Origin: an uncultured Solirubrobacteraceae bacterium
GTDB lineage: Bacteria > Actinomycetota > Thermoleophilia > Solirubrobacterales > Solirubrobacteraceae
Length of the DNA stretch: 26,529 bases
Reading direction: 5' to 3'
NCBI GenBank assembly: GCA_902806215.1
Contig: CADCVT010000059.1
Span: 1 to 26,529, forward strand
Shown: positions 1 through 7,559 of the stretch, in pieces
Numbering within the stretch: the first letter of the stretch is position 1
Layout: every line of letters begins with the position of its first letter
The notes under the pieces: generated by a model
Told to the model about the DNA's origin: nothing
Databases searched by the model: none
The model's input: only the letters and a program-made list of their open reading frames with translations
Translations under genes and position numbers: made by a program

Positions 1-1345
1 CGGGCTGGTCGGTCGCCGGCGGGTTCTCGTCGACGGGAGGCTTCGGCTCGGGATCCGGGTCGTCGCCGCCCGAGAAGCCGACGCCCTGCGGCTGCCACTC
101 GTAGGCGCCGATATCGCGCCGGGGCGTTCCGACGCCCTTGCCGTTGACGTTGCGCGGCTTGCCCGCGAGGTCGACGGTCGACTCGATCGCCGGGTCGATC
201 GGCCCGGCCGGGCCCTGGTCGATCATCGAGGAGCCGGCCTTGAGGCGGAAGTCGCCGATGCCGGGGTTCACGAACCCGGGGTCGACCGGCGTGTTCCCGC
301 CGGCGTTCGTCAGCGTCTTCGTGCCCGTCCCCTCCTTCACGACGCTCGTGAGGTCGAGCCGCGAGGACCCGACGTCGCCGGTGCAGGTCGCCGAGTCGCT
401 CGCGTAGAGCCCGAGGTCGTGGTCGACGCCGTCGATGATCGTGCCGCGCACCAGCATCTGGCTCGGATCCTCGTCGTCGTACGCGCTGCAGGTGATGCCC
501 ACGGACCCGGCGGAGCCGTCGCCGCGCAGCGTGACTTGCCGCGCCTCGGTCCTCGAGAGGACGTCGCCGGACGCGCAGCTTGCGCGGTTCTGGATGCCGT
601 CGACGGCGCCCTGGAAGCGGACCAGGGTGTTGTCGATCCGCAGCAGCGACTTGCAGACCTGGACGCCGAAGGACCCGCGTGCGCGGATCGTCGACCGGGT
701 GATCCGGGTGTCCTTCTCCACGACCACGCCGCGGCCCGCGTCGAGCGTCGCGCGGTCGATCAGGTTCTTGTTCCCGCGCGCGAAGACGGCGATGAACTTC
801 TCCGGGTCGCCGCCGGCGTTCTTCAGCGTGATCGTGCTGTTGCGCAGCTCGCCGCCGCCGAGCAGCTCCAGCCCCAGCATGAGGGTGTTGTTGGCGAGCG
901 GGTTGGTGATGGCCACGTCCTCGACGAGGCCTGCGGCGGAGAGGCCATAGGCGTCGAGGACGCCGCTCGTGCCGATCTGGACGCCGAGCGAGGCGACGCG
1001 GTGCTTGTTGCCGCCGACCTTGTCGAGGATCTGGAGCGCGGGCTTCTCCGACGCGTTCTGGTTGCGGAGGATCGTCTCGGTGCGGCCCATGCCGACGATC
1101 TCGACGTTCCCGGCGTCGATCTGTGGGTCGTAGACGTGCGAGGCGGACGGGAACGTGACCGGGCCGAGCTCGATGCGGTCGTCGGCGGCGGTGGAGGCGG
1201 CCTCGGCGAGGGCGCTCGGGAGCGTCATGTCGAGGCCGGGGCACTCGGGCTTCTCGACGCAGAAGACGGCGGCGTCCGCGGCGGCCGGGATCGTGACGGC
1301 GGCGGAGACGGAGGCGAGGAGCAGAAGGCGACGGGGAGCGGGCAT
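1..1345 (-). CDS. Secreted right-handed beta-helix protein with choice-of-anchor Q-like domain (3' end cut by window)
   Basis: Open from an ATG at 1345 to the left edge without a stop: 448 codons visible. Residues 1-25 form a classical Sec signal peptide (MPAPRR, a Leu/Ala/Val core, then an Ala-rich cleavage region ending AAADA). Residues about 60-330 are short repeated strands with regularly placed Val/Ile, Asn and Gly, as in parallel beta-helix (pectate-lyase-like) proteins. Near residue 350-425 comes the pattern FVNPGIGDFRLKAGS, then IDQG, DLAGKPR and DIGAYEW, the usual signature of choice-of-anchor Q / polymorphic outer-surface repeats. An Asp/Pro-rich linker follows, so another domain probably lies beyond the edge. 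GGAGA sits 8 bases before the ATG. Likely extracellular and carbohydrate- or surface-binding; no catalytic residue can be assigned. A perfect palindrome lies 34 bp upstream. Confidence 0.85.
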   Translation of the reverse strand, partial: MPAPRRLLLLASVSAAVTIPAAADAAVFCVEKPECPGLDMTLPSALAEAASTAADDRIELGPVTFPSASHVYDPQIDAGNVEIVGMGRTETILRNQNASEKPALQILDKVGGNKHRVASLGVQIGTSGVLDAYGLSAAGLVEDVAITNPLANNTLMLGLELLGGGELRNSTITLKNAGGDPEKFIAVFARGNKNLIDRATLDAGRGVVVEKDTRITRSTIRARGSFGVQVCKSLLRIDNTLVRFQGAVDGIQNRASCASGDVLSRTEARQVTLRGDGSAGSVGITCSAYDDEDPSQMLVRGTIIDGVDHDLGLYASDSATCTGDVGSSRLDLTSVVKEGTGTKTLTNAGGNTPVDPGFVNPGIGDFRLKAGSSMIDQGPAGPIDPAIESTVDLAGKPRNVNGKGVGTPRRDIGAYEWQPQGVGFSGGDDPDPEPKPPVDENPPATDQP

Positions 1346-1378
1346 GGGACGAGTCTCCGCTCGGGCGGTCGCGCCCGC

Positions 1379-1397
1379 ATGAGGGGGACCCCCTCAT
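1379..1397. repeat. Perfect 9-bp inverted repeat, possible operator or terminator stem
   Basis: Two 9-base arms, atgaggggg and ccccctcat, are separated by one base. The element lies in the 66-bp gap between the stop of the PucR-type gene (1412) and the start of the beta-helix gene (1345), both on the minus strand. A one-base loop and the absence of a T-run make a protein-binding operator at least as likely as a terminator. Confidence 0.55.
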
Positions 1398-1411
1398 CTT
1401 GCGTTGGGGGG

Positions 1412-2632
1412 TCATTCGCCTCCGCGCCAGTGCAGGATCTCCAGCGCGAGGGCGACCTGGAGGCCGCGGCCGGCGAGCGGCGCGGGCAGGAGCTGCTCGG
1501 TCCGCGCGAGGCGTGCGACGATCGTGTTGCGGTGGGTGAAGAGCACCCGCGCGGTCCGCGTCGTGTTCGAGCCCTCGCGCAGGTAGACGCGGGCGGTCTC
1601 GCGCAGCTCGGCCGGCGCGGTGGCGAGGTCGCCGAGCGTCCGCGCGACGAACTCGTCGGCGCGCTCCTCGTCCTGGGTGGCGAGCGCCACGACCTGCAGG
1701 TCGTCGTAGCTCGCGACCTGCGGAGCCGCGGCGGTGCGGTGCATGAGCCGCTGGGTCGCGAGCGCATCGAGGTGGCTGCGGCGGAAGCCGGCGATGCCGC
1801 CGGCGGTCGGGCCGACGGCCACCCGGACGCCGGGCAGCGCCGCGAGCGCCGCCCCGAGCTCGCCGACGTCCGGGCCGTGGGCGCTCGCCACCCAGACCCA
1901 CAGCGCCGAGGCGCTCGGCACGACGGTGAGCGGCCGGGCCCCCGCGGCGCGCCCGGCCGCCTCGGCGGCCTTCTCCAAGAGGCCCGCGTCGGCCTCGACG
2001 CTGTCGCTCCACACGATCGCGGCGGTGTGCGTGCGGTCGAGCGCGTAGTTCAGGCGGGTCGACGCGCGCTCGACGCCGATCGGCGCGCCCTCGAGGATGA
2101 GCGAGACGACCTCGAGGCGCTGGGCGTGCGTGCCGCGGGTCAGCTCGTCGCGCTCGCGTTCCATCTGCTCGGCGATGCCGGCCAGCGTCTCGTCGACGAA
2201 CGTGAAGATCGAGCGGGCGCTCACGTCGAGCAGCTCGCGCAGCTCGTCCGGGTCCGACGTCAGCTCGAACGCGAGCGTCATCCACCGCCGCCAGCTGACG
2301 TTCTGCCCGACGCGGTAGCCGTGCAGCGCGTCGGCGTCGAGGCCGCGGCGCACGAAGTCGCGCGCGACGATGAGCACCTCCGGCGACATGTTCGGCGGGA
2401 CGCGCGCGCCCGGGTCGCGGACGTTCGCCTCGGCCCAGTGGACGAGGTTCGCGCGGTTGTTGCGCCGGATGGCCGCGGCGATCACCGGGTCGTTGGCCAT
2501 CGGGTGGTCGGGATCGGCGAAGACAGCCGCGTCGACCTCGGCGAACATGGCCTCGGGCGCCTCAAGCAGCAGCGATGCGGCGGTGCGGATGTGCTCGGCG
2601 ACCGGAAGCGACGGGGGTTCCCACGGATCCAT
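1412..2632 (-). CDS. PucR/CdaR-family transcriptional regulator
   Basis: 406 aa from an ATG at 2632. The C-terminal 65 residues match the PucR-type helix-turn-helix: a segment ELRETARVYLREGSNTTRTA followed by VLFTHRNTIVARLARTEQLL, where an 'arm' helix, an Asn/Thr-rich turn and the HRNT-hxxRL recognition helix are all in place. The first 300 residues are mostly helical and carry a GGDEF-like/ligand-sensing middle part (around residues 190-290), as usual for this family. It is a cytoplasmic DNA-binding activator or repressor. It is transcribed divergently from the EthA-like monooxygenase with 92 bp between the start codons, so control of that neighbour and of itself is a reasonable inference. 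The inducer is unknown. Length is normal for the family. Confidence 0.88.
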   Translation of the reverse strand: MDPWEPPSLPVAEHIRTAASLLLEAPEAMFAEVDAAVFADPDHPMANDPVIAAAIRRNNRANLVHWAEANVRDPGARVPPNMSPEVLIVARDFVRRGLDADALHGYRVGQNVSWRRWMTLAFELTSDPDELRELLDVSARSIFTFVDETLAGIAEQMERERDELTRGTHAQRLEVVSLILEGAPIGVERASTRLNYALDRTHTAAIVWSDSVEADAGLLEKAAEAAGRAAGARPLTVVPSASALWVWVASAHGPDVGELGAALAALPGVRVAVGPTAGGIAGFRRSHLDALATQRLMHRTAAAPQVASYDDLQVVALATQDEERADEFVARTLGDLATAPAELRETARVYLREGSNTTRTARVLFTHRNTIVARLARTEQLLPAPLAGRGLQVALALEILHWRGGE

Positions 2633-2724
2633 GCCGACAGGCTAGGCGTTCTGCACATCGCTGACGGCAGATCATAGGCACTTCGCGCAACGCCGGGAGC
2701 GCCGGGACGGGCATCCTGACCTCA

Positions 2725-4242
2725 ATGCTCGAGCTCCGCCCCGCCACCAACCACGTCGACGTGCTGATCATCGGCGCCGGCATCTCCGGCATCGGCGCCG
2801 CCTGGCACCTCCAGGACAAGCAGCCACAGAGGTCGTACGCGATCCTCGAGGCGCGCGACGCCATCGGCGGCACCTGGGACCTCTTCCGCTACCCCGGCAT
2901 CCGCTCGGACTCCGACCTGCACACCTTCGGCTACGCGTTCAAGCCGTGGACCGACGAGAAGGCGATCGCCGACGGTGACGCGATCCGCGGCTACATCCGC
3001 GAGACGGCGCAGGAGAACGGCATCGACCGCCACATCCGGTTCGGCCACAGGGCCGTCCGCGCCGAGTGGTCGAACGACCGTGCGCAGTGGACCGTCGAGG
3101 TCGAGCGCACCGACACCGGTGAGACGTTCACGATGACCGCCGGCTGGCTCTTCAGCGCCAGCGGCTACTACCGCTACGACGAGGGGTTCACCCCCGAGCT
3201 GCCCGGCCTCGACCGCTTCGAGGGCCAGGTCATCCACCCGCAGCACTGGCCCGAGGACCTCGACTACGCCGGCAAGCGCGTCGTCGTGATCGGCAGCGGC
3301 GCGACCGCGGTCACGCTCGTCCCGGCGATGGCCGACGAGACCGCGCACATCACGATGCTCCAGCGCTCGCCGAGCTACGTCATGCCGCTGCCGTCGAAGG
3401 ACCCCGTCGCCAACTGGCTGCGCAGGACGTTCTCCGAGGAGCGCGCCTACGCGATCACCCGGCGCAAGAACATCATCCGGCAGGCCGCGATCTACAAGCT
3501 CTCGCAGCGCTTCCCGCGGGCGGTGCGCCGGCTCATCCGCAAGGTCAACGAGCAGCAGCTGCGCGGTAGCGACTGCGACGTCGACGTGCACTTCAAGCCG
3601 ACGTACGACCCGTGGGACCAGCGCCTCTGCGCGGTGCCCGACGGCGACCTGTACGGCGCGCTGCGCAAGGGCCAGGCGTCGGTCGTGACCGACCACATCG
3701 AGACGTTCACCGAGACGGGCATCCGCCTGCAGTCGGGGCAGGAGCTCGAGGCCGACATCGTCGTCACCGCCACCGGCCTCAACCTGCTGGCGTTCGGCGG
3801 CCTCGAGCTCGTCGTCGACGGCCGCGAGGTCTCGCTGCCCGACACCGTCGCGTACCGGTCGATGATGCTGAGCGGCGTGCCGAACTTCGCCTACGCGATC
3901 GGCTACACGAACTCGTCGTGGACGCTCAAGGTCGACCTCGTGTGCGAGTACCTGTGTCGGCTGCTCGGCCACCTCGACGCGACCGGCGCAGACACCGCCG
4001 TGCCCGAGGTCTCCGACCCCGACATGCCCACGCGGCCGCTGCTCGACTTCAAGGCCGGTTACGTCCTGCGCGCGCTCGACCGCTTCCCGCGCCAGGGCGA
4101 GCAGGCGCCGTGGCAGGTCGTCATGAGCTACGCCGAGGACGTCAAGGCGCTGCGCCGCGGCGAGGTCGACGACGGCGCCATGCGGTTCTCGCGCCGGCGC
4201 TCGGCGAGGGCGCCCAAGCCGCGAGTCGAGGTTGCCGCGTAG
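2725..4242 (+). CDS. ethA: EthA-like Baeyer-Villiger flavin monooxygenase
   Basis: 505 aa, full length for the family. An FAD Rossmann motif GAGISG is at residues 17-22, then GGTWDLFRYPGIRSDSD at 48-64. The Baeyer-Villiger fingerprint FxGxxxHxxxWP is intact (F165 to P176, FEGQVIHPQHWP). An NADPH-binding GSGATA is at 190-195 and an ATGLN segment lies in the C-terminal half. From memory the whole protein aligns closely with mycobacterial EthA, including WDQRLC, MMLSGVPN and GYTNSSWTLK blocks. The reaction would be NADPH- and O2-dependent insertion of oxygen next to a ketone, or S-oxidation of thioamides; the natural substrate is unknown. Orthology to EthA is inferred. In mycobacteria the divergent regulator is the TetR protein EthR; here it is a PucR-type protein. 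The ribosome binding site is weak. Confidence 0.92.
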   Translation: MLELRPATNHVDVLIIGAGISGIGAAWHLQDKQPQRSYAILEARDAIGGTWDLFRYPGIRSDSDLHTFGYAFKPWTDEKAIADGDAIRGYIRETAQENGIDRHIRFGHRAVRAEWSNDRAQWTVEVERTDTGETFTMTAGWLFSASGYYRYDEGFTPELPGLDRFEGQVIHPQHWPEDLDYAGKRVVVIGSGATAVTLVPAMADETAHITMLQRSPSYVMPLPSKDPVANWLRRTFSEERAYAITRRKNIIRQAAIYKLSQRFPRAVRRLIRKVNEQQLRGSDCDVDVHFKPTYDPWDQRLCAVPDGDLYGALRKGQASVVTDHIETFTETGIRLQSGQELEADIVVTATGLNLLAFGGLELVVDGREVSLPDTVAYRSMMLSGVPNFAYAIGYTNSSWTLKVDLVCEYLCRLLGHLDATGADTAVPEVSDPDMPTRPLLDFKAGYVLRALDRFPRQGEQAPWQVVMSYAEDVKALRRGEVDDGAMRFSRRRSARAPKPRVEVAA

Positions 4243-4256
4243 CCGCGACGGGTGCG

Positions 4257-4553
4257 TCAGGCCGCGGGCTCGGCCTCAGGCGTGATCGCGAGGTAGACCA
4301 TCCAGTCGTCCTCGAGCATCACCCGCTCGTAGACGCGGCGGGTGCGCCCGTACTTCTCGTCGAGCGCCGCCTCGGCCCGGGCCTCGTCCTCTGGCGTCTC
4401 GAACACCTGCGCCGTGCACTCGACGGCCGGGCCGAGCGGCTTGCCGCGGACGTCGCACGGGAGCACGCGTACGCGCGGGTTGCGCCGAACCCGCGCGACC
4501 TTGGCGGTTAGCTGGCGTCCGCGACGCGTTGCTTGAGCGCCATCCGCGGGGCC
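4257..4553 (-). pseudogene. C-terminal remnant of a PPOX-class F420/flavin-dependent oxidoreductase
   Basis: The minus frame is open from just after a TAG at 4554-4556 to the stop at 4257. It reads ...KVARVRRNPRVRVLPCDVRG, then KPLGP, a conserved EARAEAALDEKYG stretch and a final YLAI strand. This is the second half of the small split-barrel PPOX-class F420-dependent oxidoreductases, which normally run about 130 aa. The first strands (the YLxT...DGxPxxxPVWF part that binds the flavin) are missing, and only about 50 bp separate the frame from the next gene, so they cannot be present upstream. The only in-frame start is a GTG at 4466, giving 69 aa without a clear ribosome binding site. I read it as a decayed gene; a short expressed protein is possible but less likely. 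Confidence 0.6.
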
Positions 4554-4560
4554 CTACGAC

Positions 4561-4595
4561 CGCGCCGGTCCCGGGGCAAGGCCCCGGCCGGCGCG
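4561..4595 (-). terminator. Strong bipartite hairpin after the lamin-tail gene
   Basis: Outer arms cgcgccgg and ccggcgcg (8 bp) enclose inner arms ccggggc and gccccgg (7 bp) around a 3-base loop aag, with a 2-base bulge (tc) on one side only: 15 paired bases. It begins 10 bases past the stop codon at 4606 of the lamin-tail gene. There is no T-run, which is common for terminators in high-G+C actinobacteria. Confidence 0.75.
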
Positions 4596-4605
4596 GCAGA
4601 GACGG

Positions 4606-6492
4606 CTAGCGCACCTTCCCGGTCGCGCGCTTGGTCGTGGCGTTGCGGGCGGCGTCGGTCGCCACCACCGTGATCGTCACGCGCTCGCCCCGCCGGACGC
4701 GGCGCGAGAGGGTGAGCGGGATGGTCCGCTTGCCTGCAGCGACGTTGCTACGCGCCGCGCGGAGGACCGTGCGCGCGCGGCTCCGCGTGCTCCGGCGCGC
4801 GGTGGCGGTGATCGTCAGGTTCGCCCGCTCGCTCAGGGTCACGACGAGGCCGAGCTTCCGCGTCCGCCGGGTCGCCTTCGTGAGCCGGAGCAGGACCGAG
4901 AGCGTCGGAGCCGTGCGATCAGCGAGCGCCACGACCGGCGGGCGGATCGTCACCGGCGGCGACGTCGATGCCGCGGGCGGCGGGGTCGTCACGACCACGG
5001 GGTCCTTGACCGGGTCGACCACCGGATCGACGACCTTGTCTGGCGTCAGGTCCGTGCAGTTGAGCGTGCCGGCGCGGATCGAGTGACCGTCGCTGTTGTC
5101 GTCGTCGGTCCAGAAGACCGGCTTGCGATCGTCCTCGCACTCGTTCTGCCCCGAGATGGCGAAGCCCTCGTTGTTGAGGTTCCCCATCCCGGTCGGTCGC
5201 GCGAACGTGTTGGTGACGACGAACTTCCCGTCGTCGGCTCCGCTCTGCGCGATCTCGAGCGTGGCGCTGCGACCGTCGCAGCTGTTGTCGCAGTGCGCCC
5301 AGAGACGCTTGGTCTCCGGCTCGTACTCGAGCGCCATCACCGAGATGAACCCGCTGGCGAACGTCGCGATCCGGTCGAAGGTGTTCGCCGCCTGGTTGAG
5401 CGCGTAGGCATGGATCTTGCCGCCCTGCTCGATGCCGACGAGGAACAGGCCCGAGCCGTGCCCGGGGTAGTCGGTCGGGTCGTAGGCCAGGCCGGTGTTC
5501 TCGTCGACGAAGCCCTTGGTCGTCAGCAGCGAGTCGGGCACCCAGCCGACCGTCTCCGGCCCGCTGTTCGGAGCGAACGGCGGGCCCGGGAAGGTCCCGG
5601 TCAGATTCCAGTCGCGGGTCGCGGTGAGGGTGGTGTCAGCCGACGGCGAGACGTCGTAGCGCAGCACGGCCGGGCGGCTGTCGCCGCTGCCGTCCCGCTC
5701 CGTGGCGACGAAGATCGCGTTCGACTCTCCGCCGGCCAGCGTCACGCCCTCTGCGTCCGGCGCGCCGCCGCCGCCCGGATAGACCAGCGTCTTGCCGTTG
5801 CTCCACCCGTTGGCGGTGTCCGGCGTCCACTTCGTGCCGTCCCACACCATCCGGTAGAGCATCGAAGGGCTGTTGCGCGTCGCCCAGAGGATGCCGGGGG
5901 CCGAGGTCGCCGACGGCTGGTAGGTCAGCCCGCTGAGATCGCCGTTGGTGGGATCGCCGGGCGTGCCGAAGAAGAAGGCCGGATCGGCGATCGAGACTGC
6001 GCTGCCGCCGGGCCACGCTGCGGCTGCGGCGGGAGGCCCGGGACAGATGTTGGCGGTGCCGCGCGTCGGCTCCTGCGTGGTGACGAAATCGCCGGTGCCG
6101 TCCGGGCAGCGCCCGAACGTCGTGACCGCGTGGTCGCCATAGGAGTAGCTGTCGACGAGTGCGGCGGTGTTGTCGAAGAGCCGTGCGGTGTCGGGGTTGC
6201 CGAACGCGTCGAGGTCGATCACGTGGAAGGCGCCGGCGGCGAGGCTCGTGCCGCCCGCGACCGTCGCGCTGTTCTCGGCCTTGTTGGTCGAGTCCCGGAG
6301 GACCCAGCCCCCGATGTCGACCGCGTCCGGGCCCGTGTTGTAGAGCTCGGCGAAGTCGGTGACGACGCCGCCCTGGGACTCGACCTCGTTGAGGACGACC
6401 GCGCCCGACGCGGGCGCGACGGCGATGAGACTCAGGATCAGGGCAAAGGGAGCGACGAGCGCCCTGGCCGGTGCTCGCCATGCATGGTGCAA
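4606..6492 (-). CDS. Secreted lamin-tail-domain protein with propeller-like core and Ig-like tail
   Basis: 628 aa. The only sensible start is a TTG at 6492, 8 bases after AGGGAG; the nearby ATGs are out of frame. Residues 1-31 are a Sec signal peptide. Residues 31-150 form a lamin tail domain (VVLNEVESQGG, FAELYNTGPDAVDIGGWVLR, then a NPDTARLFDN segment). Residues about 155-480 look like an esterase/phytase-type beta-propeller with repeated blades (LSGLTYQP, ILWATRNSPSMLYR, GLAYDP). A VVDPVVDPVKDP and Pro/Thr linker follows, then an Arg/Thr-rich Ig-like domain (TLSERANLTITATARRS, ITVVATDAARN) of a kind familiar from Solirubrobacter/Conexibacter secreted proteins. Likely extracellular or wall-associated; substrate unknown. 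A strong terminator hairpin follows directly. Confidence 0.85.
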   Translation of the reverse strand: MHHAWRAPARALVAPFALILSLIAVAPASGAVVLNEVESQGGVVTDFAELYNTGPDAVDIGGWVLRDSTNKAENSATVAGGTSLAAGAFHVIDLDAFGNPDTARLFDNTAALVDSYSYGDHAVTTFGRCPDGTGDFVTTQEPTRGTANICPGPPAAAAAWPGGSAVSIADPAFFFGTPGDPTNGDLSGLTYQPSATSAPGILWATRNSPSMLYRMVWDGTKWTPDTANGWSNGKTLVYPGGGGAPDAEGVTLAGGESNAIFVATERDGSGDSRPAVLRYDVSPSADTTLTATRDWNLTGTFPGPPFAPNSGPETVGWVPDSLLTTKGFVDENTGLAYDPTDYPGHGSGLFLVGIEQGGKIHAYALNQAANTFDRIATFASGFISVMALEYEPETKRLWAHCDNSCDGRSATLEIAQSGADDGKFVVTNTFARPTGMGNLNNEGFAISGQNECEDDRKPVFWTDDDNSDGHSIRAGTLNCTDLTPDKVVDPVVDPVKDPVVVTTPPPAASTSPPVTIRPPVVALADRTAPTLSVLLRLTKATRRTRKLGLVVTLSERANLTITATARRSTRSRARTVLRAARSNVAAGKRTIPLTLSRRVRRGERVTITVVATDAARNATTKRATGKVR

Positions 6493-6603
6493 CGTGAAAG
6501 CTCCCTCTTGGTGAGCGAGCTGTCTACCAGGGCCGGGACCGCACAGGTGGAATTGTTTCGTCGCGGGCGAGTCAGCGCAGCTGGACGTCGCTCCGCTCAG
6601 CGC

Positions 6604-7389
6604 TCACCAGCGCGGCCTCGCGACGCCGACGACGAACTGGGTGGGCCGCACGCGGGCGAAGACCCCGCCGCCGTTGGCCTGGTTGCCGGCCGCGCCGCTC
6701 GTCGTGTTTCCCTCGATCGTGTGCAGGCCGTCGGACTGGAGGGCGACGACGACGCCGACGTGCTCGGGGAAGCTCGGCGGGTGGTTGACGAAGTCGTAGA
6801 GCACGAGGTCGCCCTCCTGCGCGTTGGCGACCGGGTGCCAGGAGGCGAAGCCGCCGGTGCCCTGCTTCGCGTGCGCCTCGGTCGACGGGCAGTAGCGGAT
6901 GTCCGGAGCGGTCTTGAGGCCGCCGTGCTCGAGCGCGGCGTGGGCGAACGCGCCGCACCACGGCTGGCCGATCATGCCGACGCCCTGCTGCCAGTCGTCG
7001 ATCTTCGGCCCGCGGTTGCTGCCGGCGGGATGCTCCTCGGTCCCGATCTGCGTCCGCGCCCAGGCGATCGCCGCCGCTGGTCCGTGCGGGGTCTCGGCCC
7101 GGGTCTTCGCCCGGGCGAGCTGCTCCGGCGTGCGCTTGTCGGGATCGATGATCATCTGGGCCAGCCCGGCGGGGCAGCCCTGCTCGAGCGTCTCCGGCAG
7201 CGCGCCGAGGTCCCAGCCCACCTGCCGGACCGCGCCCGCCGTCGCCGGGCCGTACTGGCCGTCCGCGTCGATCTGCCCCTCGTGGCGCGCCTTCATCCTG
7301 GCGTTCAGCGCCGCCTGGAGGGCGCGGACGTCGGGTCCGGTCTCGAGCGGCGACGAGAGATGCAGCGTGCGTTGAGCGACCTCGGACAC
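6604..7389 (-). CDS. Peptidoglycan-binding plus CHAP/NlpC-like hydrolase
   Basis: The frame is open up to a TTG at 7470, but a GTG at 7389 is preceded at 8 bases by AGGTGG and begins right before the first domain, so I choose it (261 aa). Residues 8-60 are a PG_binding_1 repeat (VRALQAALNA, DGQYGPATAGAVR). Residues 105-261 are a CHAP/TIGR02594-like cysteine amidase: WCGAFAHAALEHGG with Cys145, EHVGVVVA with His210 and a later IEGNT as third polar element. The expected activity is cleavage of peptidoglycan peptide or amide bonds. No signal peptide is visible from either start, so export is unexplained: it may act after lysis, use a non-classical route, or be a domesticated endolysin. It is divergent from a NamZ-type muramidase, which suggests a shared wall-turnover role. 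Confidence 0.83.
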   Translation of the reverse strand: MSEVAQRTLHLSSPLETGPDVRALQAALNARMKARHEGQIDADGQYGPATAGAVRQVGWDLGALPETLEQGCPAGLAQMIIDPDKRTPEQLARAKTRAETPHGPAAAIAWARTQIGTEEHPAGSNRGPKIDDWQQGVGMIGQPWCGAFAHAALEHGGLKTAPDIRYCPSTEAHAKQGTGGFASWHPVANAQEGDLVLYDFVNHPPSFPEHVGVVVALQSDGLHTIEGNTTSGAAGNQANGGGVFARVRPTQFVVGVARPRW

Positions 7390-7512
7390 GGGGACAGCCA
7401 CCTGACGATCGGAACGGGTCGACCGCACCCCGAACGCGTGGCATCGGGATGAACAGTCGCTGCTTTTCAACCTACAGCGGATCGAGTGGTGCGGGCGATT
7501 TGTCTTGCATGG

Positions 7513-7547
7513 GCGACCCGGGACCGGGTCGCAGGGCCGCGCGGCCC
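7513..7547. promoter_or_regulatory. Two adjacent perfect inverted repeats in the namZ leader
   Basis: gcgacccg and cgggtcgc (8 bp arms, 4-base loop) at 7513-7532 are followed after one base by the palindrome gggccgc/gcggccc at 7534-7547. Both lie in the divergent gap between the CHAP hydrolase and the NamZ-type lipoprotein, ending 13 bases before the latter's ATG. They could be tandem operator half-sites or a structured 5' leader that masks the start. Confidence 0.45.
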
Positions 7548-7559
7548 GGGTACGTTCGC

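Noticed and set aside
419..2677. A 752-codon plus-strand open frame opposite the beta-helix and PucR genes
   Set aside because: Its translation is a monotonous Asp/Val/Arg/Gly mix typical of the reverse strand of G+C-rich genes; the minus-strand genes have clear domains.
5083..7452. A 789-codon plus-strand open frame
   Set aside because: It runs antisense through two genes and an intergenic gap with no recognisable motif.
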